A DNA stretch of 64,000 nucleotides from Actinoplanes subtropicus (GTDB taxonomy: Bacteria; Actinomycetota; Actinomycetes; Mycobacteriales; Micromonosporaceae): positions 391,439 through 455,438 of the forward strand of contig NZ_JOJL01000007.1 in the NCBI RefSeq assembly GCF_000721705.1. Direction: 5' to 3'. The notes below the pieces were generated by a model that ran no database searches, was not told where the DNA came from, and was given only the letters and a program-made list of their open reading frames with translations. Shown here in pieces: positions 52,707-62,110 of the stretch. The position numbers and the translations under genes are program-made. Positions within the stretch are counted from its first letter, which is position 1. Every line of letters begins with the position of its first letter.

Positions 52707-53857
52707 CGCTCGAACTTGCGGAGGGCCATCGTCGGTGCCTCGCCCATCACGGATTCCGTCTGGGTGAGGCCGCCGGTGGCCCACAGCTTCGAGCGGCCCA
52801 CGTTCACCCCGCCGTACAGCTCGACCACGTCGTCCGGAGCCAGCTGACGGGACTCGTTCCGGCTCAGGGTGATCCGCTCGTCGTCGTCCAACGAGCCGCC
52901 CGGGCGGACGCCGGTGCCGTTGGTGCTCACATCCTGCGCCACCAGGCCGCCGCCGGGCATCAGGGTGAACTGCACGTGCCCGCGGCTGATCCACTTCCGG
53001 GCGTCCTCGCTGAGCCACTGGCCGAGCATGATGCCCCCGCCGCCCTCGGGCGCCCGGCCGACCACCACCGGGGCCTCGGTGGAGACCACGAAGCGGTTGC
53101 GGACCACGCCGTCGATGCGGACGGACAGCACCTCGACGGCCGGCCGGGCGCCGGCGTCCTTGAGCTTCGTTCCGTGCCGCGGGCAGGTCGGCGCCCCGGC
53201 CCGGATCGCCGGCGGCGGCTGCGAGACCGGGCTGGTGAAGGTACGCATGTCGGCGAACGGGCTGTCCGGGTCGCCGCCCGAGCCGAAGCTCGTGCAGTTG
53301 GACTCCGGGCACTGCCACACCCGGGCCAGCAGCCGCTCCCCCATCGGCGAGCGCTCCGGCTGCACGCCCGGGTCGCCCCGGCCCACCCGGGAGACCAGCA
53401 CCGGCTGGCCGCTCTCGCCGGCGATCGCGGCCAGCAAGCGGCCCGGCTCGTCGATCCACGGGCGGCGGCCGCGGAACTGCTCGCCCCGGGTGCGGGTCAG
53501 CACCGGCAGGCCGAGCATCTCGGCCACCTCGAAGACGCGGTCCTCCAGGACCGGCACCACCTCGACCTTGCCGTCGTCGGCCCAGCGGCGGATCACCATC
53601 CGCTCGTTGGAGGTCAGGTCGGTGTCGGAGAGCAGGCCGCGCGGGGAGATCACGTAGACCGGCACGTTGTCCTCGGTCAGGTAGCGGCCCAGCGCGTCGA
53701 TGACCAACCCGAGGCGGACCGAGCTGGCCGGGCGGCCGCCGTCGAGGTCGGCGTAGCGCACGATCTCCGACAGGTCGACCACCGCGCGCGCCAGCGCCGG
53801 GTCGGTGCTCAGGCGGCCCTCGATGGCATCCAGGACCTTGCTGACCTCGAATCTCAC
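52703..53857 (-). CDS. FHA-domain protein with N-terminal PIN/NYN-like domain and zinc-ribbon-like cysteines
   Basis: A 384-residue protein. The N-terminal half (about 30-140) reads VRLGLVIDALGRYLTEDNVPVYVISPRGLLS and RRWADDGKVEVVPVLEDRVFEVAEMLGLPVL, an alpha/beta pattern like PIN/NYN domains. The middle has cysteine pairs WQCPESNCTSFG and APTCPRHGTK. The C-terminal FHA domain (about 255-365) has VVVGRAPEGG, WISRGHVQF and DVSTNGTGVRPGG and should bind phosphothreonine, linking it to a Ser/Thr kinase such as that at 19096. GGAGGATCC precedes the GTG. Confidence 0.75.
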
Positions 53858-53975
53858 GGATCCTCCAGGTTGTTCGCCTCCCGCCATCATGCCGCGCCGG
53901 TCCGACCCGTTTGCCCACCGGGGCCGTCGGGAATTGATGTCCTTCAGCCAGACAGGCGTCAAGGAGGACGGACAT

Positions 53976-54764
53976 ATGCGGACACCACGGCTCGCCGGGC
54001 TCGGTCTCGCGACGATGGCCACGGTGGCCCTCGCGGTGGCCGGCTGCGCCGACAACACGGCCGCCACCAGCACCCCCAGCGCCGCCGGCAGCGCGGCGCC
54101 GACCACGACCACCTCCGCCGATCCCCAGGCGGCCGCGAAGCTCTCCCAGGCGGTCGAGCAGCTCGACCAGACCAGTTTCACGCTCACGGCGTCGTCCGGC
54201 TCCGGTTTCCGGATGACCGGCTCGATCGACGCCCCGAACGGCAAGGCGGCCGCCCAGCTGACCGCGAGCGGCCCGAACGCCGAGATCAACGTCAAGACCA
54301 CGCTGATCGGCCAGGACCTGTACGCGCAGGTGCCCGGGATCACCAAGGCCGGCACCTGGACCCACGTCGACGGCTCGCGGCTGCCCGCGAACGCCACCAT
54401 CGGCCTGCGGCCCGGCCAGATCGACCCGGTGAACACGGCGAACCTGCTCAAGGCCACCACCGACGTGAAGGCGACCGGCGACACCAGCTACGCCGGCTCG
54501 GTGGACCTGTCGAAGGTGGCCGGGGTCGCCGGGCTGGGCCAGGTCAGCGTCGGGGCCTCGGGTGCGCCGGTGCAGACCACCGTGCCGTTCACGGCCACGC
54601 TCGACGCGCAGGGGCGGCTCGCCACGCTGACCGTGAACCTGCCGCAGGGCGAGCCGCTGCGGGTCACCTACGCGAATTACGGCCAGCCGGTGCAGGTCAC
54701 CGCGCCGGCCCCGAACGAGATCACCGAGGCGCCGGACAGCTTCTACAGCTCGCTCGGCTCCTGA
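53976..54764 (+). CDS. Secreted lipoprotein
   Basis: A 262-residue protein with lipoprotein signal peptide (lipobox LAVAGC, cysteine about 24), a Thr/Ser/Ala linker and a beta-rich domain (about 52-250: SFTLTASSGSGFRMTGSI, AEINVKTTLIGQDLYAQV, GTWTHVDGSRLP, PFTATLDAQGRLATLTVNL). The layout resembles LppX/LprG-type or DUF-type actinobacterial lipoproteins that hold lipids in a half-barrel; this is only a fold impression. AAGGAGG precedes the ATG. Convergent overlap of 22 bp with the acyltransferase gene. Confidence 0.8.
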   Translation: MRTPRLAGLGLATMATVALAVAGCADNTAATSTPSAAGSAAPTTTTSADPQAAAKLSQAVEQLDQTSFTLTASSGSGFRMTGSIDAPNGKAAAQLTASGPNAEINVKTTLIGQDLYAQVPGITKAGTWTHVDGSRLPANATIGLRPGQIDPVNTANLLKATTDVKATGDTSYAGSVDLSKVAGVAGLGQVSVGASGAPVQTTVPFTATLDAQGRLATLTVNLPQGEPLRVTYANYGQPVQVTAPAPNEITEAPDSFYSSLGS

Positions 54765-55828
54765 GTCTGCTCTCGAGGACCGCGGCGGCGGGCGGTCCAG
54801 TCCGTGCCCAGCGGGCGGGCCGCCGGCCGGTTCTCCTCGATCCACGCGTCGATCCGGGCCCACCAGTCGTAGAGCCAGTCGACGCGCTCCTGCTCGCCGG
54901 CCGGCACCTCCTCCGGCGGCACGCTCCAGAACCGCATGATCAGCTGCTTGTCCATCGGCAGCTCGCGCCACACGTCGGCGACCGTCATCAGCCGGTCGAG
55001 CCCGGTATGCGCCACGAAGATCACCCCGGCGTCCGGGGCGGCCTCGATCGCCGCGGACAGGCCGCCCGGCTTCGGCGGCAGCAGGTTGCGCAGTCCCTCG
55101 GCCCGCTCCGCCATGTCGGCCAGCCCGCGGGCGCGTAGCCAGGCGATCGCCTTGATCCGGCGGCGCGGGGTGAAGTTGCCGCCCTCCGGGAAGATCACGA
55201 AGGCGTCGTTGTCGTCGAGGCCGTCGGCCAGCTCGCCGACCTCCTCCTCCAGGCTGCCGCTCCGCCCCCGGCCGGGCGAGATGAACCGGTTGGGCAGGCG
55301 ATTCAGGAGTACGTCCACCGCCGGGTCCCACTGCAGCGTGGCCTTGAGGACGATCCGCGGCTCCCGGTCGAACCAGTTGGCCAGCGCGTGGATCAGGATG
55401 AACGAGTCGCCCGGCCCGGCGTGCCGGCTCACCACGATCTCCGGCCGGCCCGGCACCGCGGTGTCCGGGTCGGTGCCGACCACCTCCACGGTCAGGTGCA
55501 GCGACCAGCGGGCCAGCCAGAACAGCACGCCGAGGAACTTGCCGGTCAGCACGTAGTGGGCGCGCTGGAAGGCCGGGTTGCGGATCTTCCAGCCGAAGCC
55601 GGAGGCGATCCACAGGACGAAGAGCGCGACCAGGGCGGCGGCGTCCCAGACGATGTACACGATGGCCAGGAACACCAGGCGGGGCACCCGCAGGTGCCCG
55701 GGGACCAGCGGGGAGGCGGCCAGCGCGAGCAGCAGCCAGACCGGCAGGGTGGCGAGCAGGCCGACCGCGAGCAGCACGACCGCCGGCGCGATGATCAGCC
55801 GGCGGACCCCGGCCGGGGCCAGCGGCAT
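54743..55828 (-). CDS. 1-acylglycerol-3-phosphate acyltransferase-like membrane protein
   Basis: A 361-residue protein. Two or three N-terminal helices (about 12-38, 48-80, 95-112) precede the PlsC domain: EIVVSRHAGPGDSFIL with HX4D in the form HAGPGD, then FVIFPEGGNFTPRRR with FPEG. PlsC enzymes acylate lysophospholipids at the membrane. The ATG overlaps the patatin stop (ATGA), so hydrolysis and re-acylation of a lipid may be coupled. The acceptor is unknown. Confidence 0.88.
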   Translation of the reverse strand: MPLAPAGVRRLIIAPAVVLLAVGLLATLPVWLLLALAASPLVPGHLRVPRLVFLAIVYIVWDAAALVALFVLWIASGFGWKIRNPAFQRAHYVLTGKFLGVLFWLARWSLHLTVEVVGTDPDTAVPGRPEIVVSRHAGPGDSFILIHALANWFDREPRIVLKATLQWDPAVDVLLNRLPNRFISPGRGRSGSLEEEVGELADGLDDNDAFVIFPEGGNFTPRRRIKAIAWLRARGLADMAERAEGLRNLLPPKPGGLSAAIEAAPDAGVIFVAHTGLDRLMTVADVWRELPMDKQLIMRFWSVPPEEVPAGEQERVDWLYDWWARIDAWIEENRPAARPLGTDWTARRRGPREQTQEPSEL

Positions 55829-56676
55829 CAGCCGCCGCCCGGCAGCGGGAGCACGTTGGCGTGCAGGTAGCGGCGGGACGCCACGTACGCGCGGCTGATT
55901 CGCCGGCCGACGGCGGCCATGTCGCGGTACGCCCACGGGCTGTCGTCGCGGGTCTCGCCGCCGCCGCTGGGAAGCACGTGCACCCGTACATCGTCGGGCA
56001 GCGATGCAAGCTCGCGTGCGAACCGGTGCCGGCGGGCGATCTCGAACGCCACCTGCGCCACCTCCCACGGCCGGCGGGGCACGCTGAGCGGGCGCTCGAC
56101 CCGCCCCACCTGGAGCACGAAGATCAGTTTCGCACCGATCCGGACCGCCTCACCGATCGGGATCGAATTGACGATCCCACCGTCCACGAAGTGCTCCCCG
56201 CCGATCTCCGCCGGCGGCAGCAGCCCCGGCACCGCCGACGAGGCGACCACGGCGTCGACCAGCGGTCCACTGTCGAACCAGTGCTCGGCGGCCCGCTCGA
56301 TGCTGGCCGCGCAGCAGCGGAACGGCACCTTCAGGTCACCGAACGTGGTGTGCTCGCCGAGCTCGCCCTCGAGCAGGCGGCGCAGCGGACGCGGCGAGTG
56401 CAGGTGGGTACGCGCGGCGAACCGGCGCATCTGCCGACCGATCGAGTCGCCGTAGACGGCGGCCGCCTCCGGCGACGTCCACAGCCGAACCAGCCGGTCG
56501 GTGACCCCCTCGCTCGGATCGGCGGCCACGAGGGCACCGTTGACCGCCCCGATCGACGTGCCGACCACCAGATCGGGTCGGAACCCGGCCCGGAAGAGCG
56601 CCCGCAACATGCCCACCTCGACGGCGCCCAGCACGCCACCGCCACCGAGTACGAACGCCACCGGCTTGTCGACCAT
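55828..56676 (-). CDS. Patatin-like phospholipase
   Basis: A 282-residue protein with the patatin catalytic dyad and oxyanion hole: GGGGVLGAVEVGML near the start, nucleophile elbow VVGTSIGAVNG (Ser about 41), and FVDGGIVNSIP with the catalytic Asp (about 164). No signal peptide, so it acts in the cytoplasm on membrane lipids. It is upstream of and overlaps the acyltransferase gene, suggesting lipid remodelling. Confidence 0.9.
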   Translation of the reverse strand: MVDKPVAFVLGGGGVLGAVEVGMLRALFRAGFRPDLVVGTSIGAVNGALVAADPSEGVTDRLVRLWTSPEAAAVYGDSIGRQMRRFAARTHLHSPRPLRRLLEGELGEHTTFGDLKVPFRCCAASIERAAEHWFDSGPLVDAVVASSAVPGLLPPAEIGGEHFVDGGIVNSIPIGEAVRIGAKLIFVLQVGRVERPLSVPRRPWEVAQVAFEIARRHRFARELASLPDDVRVHVLPSGGGETRDDSPWAYRDMAAVGRRISRAYVASRRYLHANVLPLPGGG

Positions 56677-56790
56677 GATTCATCCTGGCACGCGGCGACG
56701 TCTTGGGCCGGGCCCGCCCGGCGGCCGGGCGCGGAGCTGTTGTGGCAGCTCGCGGCCCGGGCTCACCGGGGACTGGTCGCACCCGTACGG

Positions 56791-58194
56791 TCAAAGGCTT
56801 TTAAGGTATTTGCCGTTTTGGTTCTGGAACTCCCAACCGTAGTACTTGTCCCAGTTGATGCTCCAGGTCATCAGGCCGCGGAAGTTGGGATTGGTGCCGC
56901 TGCGTGGGGTGTAGCCGCCGCAGTTGCTGCCGTTGACCAGGCAACCGACCGCCTGTTGGACGGCTGCGGGGGCGACGTAGCCGTTGCCCGCGCTGACCGA
57001 GCTGGGCGCGCCGAAGGCGACCTGGTCCTCGCGCAAAGCGGGGAACATGTTGGCGGTGTTGCCGGCGACCGGGAAGCCGGCCATCAGCATGTCGGTCATC
57101 GCGATGTGGAAGTCGGCGCCGCCCATCGAGTGGTACTGGTTGTCCAGGCCCATGATCGAGCCGGAGTTGTAGTCCTGGACGTGCAGGATGGTCAGGAAGT
57201 CGCGGACCGCGTAGATGACCGGGAGGTACGAGCCGGCGCGCGGGTCCTGGCCGCCCCACGGACCGGAGCCGTAGTACTGGTAGCCGAGCTGGACGAAGAA
57301 CGTCTCCGGCGCCATGGTCAGCACGAAGTTCGCGCCGTAGCGGGCCTTGAGGCTCTTCAGCGCGCTGATCAGGTTGACGATCACCGGGGTGGTCGGGTTC
57401 TTGAAGTCGGTGTCGCCGGTGTTCAGCGACAGCGAGTGGCCCTCGAAGTCGATGTCCACGCCGTCCAGGCCCCACTTGTCGATGATGGCGCTCACCGAGC
57501 TCACGAACGTGTCCCGGGCGGCGGTGGTGGTGAGCTGCACCTGGCCGTTGGCGCCGCCGATGGAGAGCAGCACCTTCTTGCCGGCCGCGCGCTTGGCCTG
57601 GATGGCGGCCTTGAAGTCGGCCTCCGACTCGACGCCGGGGCACTCGGTGGCGGGGCAGAGCGTGAACCGGATGTCGCCCGAGGTCGCGCTCGTCGGCTCG
57701 CCGAAGGCCAGGTCGATGATGTCCCAGTCGGCGGGGACGTCGGCCATCCGCAGGTAGCCGGAGCCGTTGGCGAAGCTCGAGTGCAGGTAGCCGATCAGGG
57801 CGTGCTTGGGGATGCCGGTGGTCGACGGTGGGGCCGTAGTCGGCGCGGTAGTGGGGGGCGTCGTTGTCGGGGGCGACGTCGTTGGCGGCGTCGTGCCTCC
57901 TCCACAGGCGCCGTTATCCGCCCATACGTCCCATTGACCGGAGTGGGTGGCGGGCGACTCGTTCTGGGTCCACCACTTGGCGGTGTAGTTGTGGCCGTTC
58001 TGGGAGGCCGAGTTGCCGCCGACGTAGACGGCCGTCGCGCTCCAGGCCGGGGCGCAGGCGGTCGCGGCACTGGCCGAGGAGGCGAGGTAGAAGGTGGTGC
58101 CGGCCGCTGCGATGGAGACGGCCATGGCGAGGATTAGAGGCCGGCTTGCCTTTAGTCCTTTTTTGGGTGGCGGGTGGGGCGGTTGGATGGGCAT
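56791..58194 (-). CDS. Secreted GH18 chitinase with N-terminal CBM5/12 module
   Basis: A 467-residue protein. Signal peptide about 1-45 with a long basic/proline head (PIQPPHPPPKKGLKASRP) and hydrophobic core; CBM5/12 about 47-98 (HNYTAKWWTQNESPATHSGQW); Thr/Pro linker; GH18 barrel with SIGGANGQV, the catalytic LDGVDIDFEGH and MTWSINWDKYYGW. ATG 58194 is used; a TTG at 58200 is in frame but overlaps the -10. It shares promoter architecture with the chitinase operon at 38-40 kb and probably the same regulator. Confidence 0.93.
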   Translation of the reverse strand: MPIQPPHPPPKKGLKASRPLILAMAVSIAAAGTTFYLASSASAATACAPAWSATAVYVGGNSASQNGHNYTAKWWTQNESPATHSGQWDVWADNGACGGGTTPPTTSPPTTTPPTTAPTTAPPSTTGIPKHALIGYLHSSFANGSGYLRMADVPADWDIIDLAFGEPTSATSGDIRFTLCPATECPGVESEADFKAAIQAKRAAGKKVLLSIGGANGQVQLTTTAARDTFVSSVSAIIDKWGLDGVDIDFEGHSLSLNTGDTDFKNPTTPVIVNLISALKSLKARYGANFVLTMAPETFFVQLGYQYYGSGPWGGQDPRAGSYLPVIYAVRDFLTILHVQDYNSGSIMGLDNQYHSMGGADFHIAMTDMLMAGFPVAGNTANMFPALREDQVAFGAPSSVSAGNGYVAPAAVQQAVGCLVNGSNCGGYTPRSGTNPNFRGLMTWSINWDKYYGWEFQNQNGKYLKSL

Positions 58195-58200
58195 GGCCAA

Positions 58201-58229
58201 TTATTAGGACTGTTAACTGTAGTTGTAAA
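58201..58229 (-). promoter_or_regulatory. Chitinase promoter with operator in the spacer
   Basis: On the minus strand, -35 TTTACA (58229-58224) and -10 TAATAA (58206-58201), 17 bp apart. The imperfect palindrome ACTGTTAACTGT (58209-58220) lies in the spacer. The -10 is 7 bp from the ATG, so the mRNA is probably leaderless. Confidence 0.65.
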
Positions 58230-58243
58230 TAGAAGATTGCCGA

Positions 58244-58738
58244 TCAGCTGTCGTGGATCCACTCGGTGCGGTCGAGGATGCCGTCGCCGTTGTCGTCGTA
58301 CATCCGCTTCTCGAAGAAGCCGTCGTGGTTCTTGTCGTACTCGGCGAAGTCGACCCGGTTGTCCAGGTTGGTGTCGTGACCGATGAAATCCGGCTGGCCG
58401 TCGCCGTTGAGGTCGACCAGGATCTCGGCGCCACCGTGGCCGTCGCCCAGGTAGGTGGCCTTGTCGAAGTGGCCGTCGCCGTCGGCGTCCACCCGGTTGT
58501 GGTAACCCTTCGGCGGCGCGTACCGCGCCACCTCGTGCAGGGCCTCGCCGATGCCTGCCGGCGGCGCGTCGCCCAGGCCGCTGTGCGTCACCGGCGGCAG
58601 GCCGTCGAGATCGGGCCGGTCGCCCAGCCCGCTGTGCGGCTCGACCGGCGCATCGCCGCTCTCGGCCAGCGCGTGCAGCGCCATGCCGAACTCCGACCAC
58701 GGGCCCAGGTCGTCGTCATCGTCGTTCCGCGTGCTCAT
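58244..58738 (-). CDS. Protein with five EF-hand/dockerin-like calcium loops
   Basis: A 164-residue acidic protein without a signal peptide. After a duplicated PHSGLGD / THSGLGD element (about 50-80) come five DxDxDG-type loops: DADGDGHFD, DLNGDGQPD, DTNLDNRVD, DKNHDGFFE and DDNGDGILD (about 96-160). Such loops bind calcium. The ATG at 58738 follows an imperfect GGAA site. The gene lies between the large membrane fusion gene and a chitinase. A cytoplasmic calcium sensor or buffer is inferred. Confidence 0.8.
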   Translation of the reverse strand: MSTRNDDDDDLGPWSEFGMALHALAESGDAPVEPHSGLGDRPDLDGLPPVTHSGLGDAPPAGIGEALHEVARYAPPKGYHNRVDADGDGHFDKATYLGDGHGGAEILVDLNGDGQPDFIGHDTNLDNRVDFAEYDKNHDGFFEKRMYDDNGDGILDRTEWIHDS

Positions 58739-58780
58739 TCCTAGACGATAGGGCCGTCGGTCCAGTTCCGGCAGCACCAC

Positions 58781-58828
58781 TTACGGGGAGCTGATCGACT
58801 CCGCTCACGGGGTGCTGATCGACTCCGC
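58781..58828. repeat. 24-bp tandem duplication, each copy ending in a stop codon
   Basis: Copies at 58805-58828 and 58781-58804 (minus-strand order), 22 of 24 bases identical. Read on the minus strand, both end in a stop in the same frame: TGA for the gene, TAA for the duplicate. Confidence 0.85.
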
Positions 58829-61800
58829 GTCCGACGATGCCGGGGTCGACGTGCTGGCGGAGGCGGGCGACGGCGGATCGCTCGTCGGGGGCGAGGTGGG
58901 CGCCGTGGTGGTGGGCGAGGTCGTCGGCGCGGCCGTGGTCGGCTTGGTCGTCGGCTTCGTGGTGACCGGCGGCTTGGTGGTGGCGGCCGTCGTCGCCGGC
59001 GTGGTGGTCGGCGTCGCGGTCGGGCTGGTGGTGGCCGGTGTGGTGGTGGCCGTCGCGCTGGCCGCCGGGGCGACGCTCGCCGACTCGCTCGGCAGCGGCA
59101 GGTCGGTCTCGGACGGCGACGGCTGCTCCGAGGGCGTGCCCTCGGTCGAGGGCGGCGTGACCGCCACGCCGTCGCCGCAGCTCAGCTGCGCGCCGGTGGT
59201 CTTGGTGGCGGCGCCGCCGACGGACACCTTGCCCGTCGAGACGGTCACCGCGTCCCGGTCGATCGCGAACCAGGCGGCGCCGGAGTTGACCACGTCGCCG
59301 GAGGCGCGGGTGACGGTCAGCCCGAGCGGCTGAAACGCCCCGCTCGTGCCGGTGGTGTCGGCCAGCACCCGGCCGGCCTCCAGGGCGAGCGCGCCGAGCG
59401 GCGCCTGGTGCCGGCCGGCGGTCACGGCCAGCGCGCCGAGCTGGATCCGGGCGCCGGCGCACAGCACGGCTGCGCCGCCGCCGGGGAAGGTGATCCGGGC
59501 GGTGGACTCGGTCGGCACCTCGACCCGCGCGCCCTGGCCGAGGTACTCCCGGTCGCCGGGCCCGAAGGTGGTCACCGCGCCGTCGACGGTCGCGTTGGCG
59601 TGCCCCCGGTCGACGGTCAGCAGCACCTGGTCGCGGGGCATCTCGGCCCAGGCCGGACCGGGCCGGAAGCTGAGCCCGACCAGCACCAGCGCCACCACCA
59701 GCAGGAACACGGTGAGCCACCAGAGACGGCCCTCGAAGCGGCGGTCGAGCGCCTGGTTGTCGAGGCCGTCCGGCGGGCCCGGCGGCACGGCCAGCGGCGG
59801 GTACGCCTCCGGGGCCGGCGCGCCCGGGCGCAGCGCGCCGGCCGGCATCGGCGAGCCGGGGCGGTGGGCCGTGCCGACCAGCGGCGGCAGGTCGGAGGCG
59901 TCCGGCAGCACCCAGAGGCGTACCGGGGCGAGGGTCTGCGCCACCATGCCGGGGATGCCGTCGCCGACCGGGCCGACCAGGGTGCCGCGGCGCAACTCCA
60001 CGCCGTCCGGCATGGCGATGACGCCGGACTCGACCACGACCGCGTGGGTCGGGCTGGGCAGGATGACCGGCGCGCCCGGCTCGAGGTCGACCGGGTGCGC
60101 CGAGGCGATCAGCGCGAGCCGCTGGTCGACGGCCAGCCCGGCCAGCGCCGGCGTGTCCGCGAAGAGCGCCTCGGCCTCGGCCCGGTCCTGCGGCGGCGGC
60201 CCGGGCAGCGGCCCGACCACCGACGCCACGGTGGCGGCCGGGATGTAGAGCAGGGTGGTGCCGGCGGTGTGCCAGTCGAGCTGGGTCGGGCGGCCGGCGA
60301 TCGCGTTGACCAGGCCGACCACCCCGCCGGGGCCGACGTGGTAGCGGATCGTGCCGGGCGGGTCGCCGGGCTTGCGGCCCTGCAGCGCACCCTCGACGAC
60401 CACGTAGACGCCCGACTGCGAGCCGCCGGCCTGGACCATCTGGCGGCCGGTCCTCGGGTACTCCCAGCGGGCCCGGGCGGCCAGCGCGGCCAGCGCCGCC
60501 TCGGGCAGCCCGCCCAGGTCGGAGGCGCGCAGCGCGGCCAGCCGGCGCGGGGCGTCGGCCTCCCGGTCGTTCTCGGCGCGCCGCCGGCGGGAGCGGCCCC
60601 ACCAGCGGGCGACCCGGCCGAGCACGAAGAAGACGACCGGCGCGCCGAGCCCGAGCACGATCAGCAGCAACAGCAACCCGCCGAGGAGGCCGGCCTGCCA
60701 GAGGCCGGTGGCCAGCCCGGAGATGCGGTCGGCGAAGACCCGGTAGGTCAGCACGGCGGCCATCGCCAGCCAGGCGACCGAGAGGATGCCGTAGAGCGCG
60801 ATGAGCCGGCCCTCGCGGTCGAGCGTCGACCAGCGCGGCGTACGCCCGCGCAGCCGGCCGCCGACCCAGGCCAGCCCGCGGGCGCGCACCTGCGGGATCT
60901 CCAGCCAGTCCATCAGCAGGTAGTGCCCGTCGAGCGGGAGGAACGGGCTGAGCTGGAAGAACGCGTTCACGTACCAGAGGAAGGCGAGCTTGAACGCGAG
61001 GCCGGCCAGCGCCGGGACGGCCAGCCCGCCCAGCTGCACCAGGCCGCCGAGGAACAGCGCGCCGGCCGGACCGGCCGCGGCGACCAGCAGGCGGGCCCGG
61101 CGCCCGGCCATCCAGACGTCGGTGGTGTCGACGAAGACCGACGGGATGCCGAAGTAGACCAGCAGGCCGGCGGCGGGGACCTCGCGCCCGGCCGCCTTGG
61201 TGGCGAGCGCCCGGGCCAGCTCGTGCGTGACCAGCACGATGCCGTTCAGCACGATCAGCACGATCGCGCCCAGCAGGTACGAGTCGGAGGTCAGGAACAG
61301 CGACCGGCTGCCGCGCACCCAGGTGGCCAGGAACAGGCCGATGCCGAGCACGGCGAACAGGCCGATGCCGACGAACGCGCCGGTGCCGAAGAGGAACCGG
61401 CCGCCGGCCCGGTAGAGCGCGGTGATCAGGCCGTCGACGTCGAAGACCAGCGTCTTGCGGCCGCGCGCGGCGGCGAGCATCCCGTTGCCGACCCGCTCCG
61501 GCAACGGCTTGTGCCGGGCCTCCTGCAGCGGGCGGAACGCGTCCATCGGCAGTTCGTCGAGCATCCGGTTGCCGGCCAGGTCGGCCACCACCCGGCGGAC
61601 CTGGTCGGGGGCGAGCCGGCCGGCTATCCGGGCGAACTCGGCGACCAGCATGGTGACCGTGTTCTGCCCGTCCATCAGCAGGGCGAGCTGCCACTCCTCG
61701 GGGGTCAGCCGCAGGTAGCCGGCCCGGGTGGCGCCGTCCGGCGAGCGCAGCATGATGTACGCGTCGCCGCGCGCCGCGGTCAACTGGACCGCCTCGATGC

Positions 61801-61948
61801 CGACCCGCAGGACCGGCCGGGCGCTGGCCGGGTTGAGCCGGTCGACGACAGCGCCCCACAGCCCAGGGTCGGCCGGACCGCCGGGCTCGCCCGGAGCCCG
61901 CCCGGCCAGGGCTTCCCAGACGTTCATCCGGGTCTCGACGTAGGTCAC
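58805..61948 (-). CDS. Large membrane fusion protein: PqqD-like, M50-like, cNMP-binding-like and FecR-like regions
   Basis: A 1047-residue protein. N-terminal PqqD-like wHTH (about 60-135, YLRLTPEEWQLALLMDG). An M50-like polytopic domain (about 180-430) has VTHELARALATKAAGREV and FLPLDGHYLLMDW. Two cNMP-binding-like beta regions follow (about 470-640: GVYVVVEGALQGRKP, HAVVVESGVIAMPDG). After a further membrane helix (about 735-757) comes a FecR-like outer domain (about 760-930, VEVPTESTARITFPGGG) and a Thr/Pro/Ser stalk. The second zinc His of HExxH is Arg (HELAR), so peptidase activity is doubtful. Confidence 0.8.
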   Translation of the reverse strand: MTYVETRMNVWEALAGRAPGEPGGPADPGLWGAVVDRLNPASARPVLRVGIEAVQLTAARGDAYIMLRSPDGATRAGYLRLTPEEWQLALLMDGQNTVTMLVAEFARIAGRLAPDQVRRVVADLAGNRMLDELPMDAFRPLQEARHKPLPERVGNGMLAAARGRKTLVFDVDGLITALYRAGGRFLFGTGAFVGIGLFAVLGIGLFLATWVRGSRSLFLTSDSYLLGAIVLIVLNGIVLVTHELARALATKAAGREVPAAGLLVYFGIPSVFVDTTDVWMAGRRARLLVAAAGPAGALFLGGLVQLGGLAVPALAGLAFKLAFLWYVNAFFQLSPFLPLDGHYLLMDWLEIPQVRARGLAWVGGRLRGRTPRWSTLDREGRLIALYGILSVAWLAMAAVLTYRVFADRISGLATGLWQAGLLGGLLLLLIVLGLGAPVVFFVLGRVARWWGRSRRRRAENDREADAPRRLAALRASDLGGLPEAALAALAARARWEYPRTGRQMVQAGGSQSGVYVVVEGALQGRKPGDPPGTIRYHVGPGGVVGLVNAIAGRPTQLDWHTAGTTLLYIPAATVASVVGPLPGPPPQDRAEAEALFADTPALAGLAVDQRLALIASAHPVDLEPGAPVILPSPTHAVVVESGVIAMPDGVELRRGTLVGPVGDGIPGMVAQTLAPVRLWVLPDASDLPPLVGTAHRPGSPMPAGALRPGAPAPEAYPPLAVPPGPPDGLDNQALDRRFEGRLWWLTVFLLVVALVLVGLSFRPGPAWAEMPRDQVLLTVDRGHANATVDGAVTTFGPGDREYLGQGARVEVPTESTARITFPGGGAAVLCAGARIQLGALAVTAGRHQAPLGALALEAGRVLADTTGTSGAFQPLGLTVTRASGDVVNSGAAWFAIDRDAVTVSTGKVSVGGAATKTTGAQLSCGDGVAVTPPSTEGTPSEQPSPSETDLPLPSESASVAPAASATATTTPATTSPTATPTTTPATTAATTKPPVTTKPTTKPTTAAPTTSPTTTAPTSPPTSDPPSPASASTSTPASSDAESISTP

Positions 61949-62054
61949 TGGGGGCCTTTCGCTGCTCGCCGTCGATGGCGGATTGGAGACTAGGCGGTCG
62001 GCCAGCCCCCTGGCGAGTCCGCGCGGCGATTAATGCGAGATGCCACAAAAGCGT

Positions 62055-62097
62055 GCGGCGGGCGGTGTGACAACCCCCTTGTCACACCGCCCGCCGC
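62055..62097 (-). terminator. Strong terminator of the HtrA-like gene
   Basis: A perfect 18-bp stem (GCGGCGGGCGGTGTGACA / TGTCACACCGCCCGCCGC) with a 7-nt loop, 13 bp past the protease stop, with TTTT a few bases beyond on the minus strand. Confidence 0.9.
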
Positions 62098-62110
62098 CGC
62101 GGGAGGGGCC

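Noticed and set aside
58716..62048. Second long minus-strand frame over the fusion-protein gene
   Set aside because: Same strand but shifted frame. The product is Arg/Gly/Pro-rich with no membrane helices, while the accepted frame has recognisable domains.
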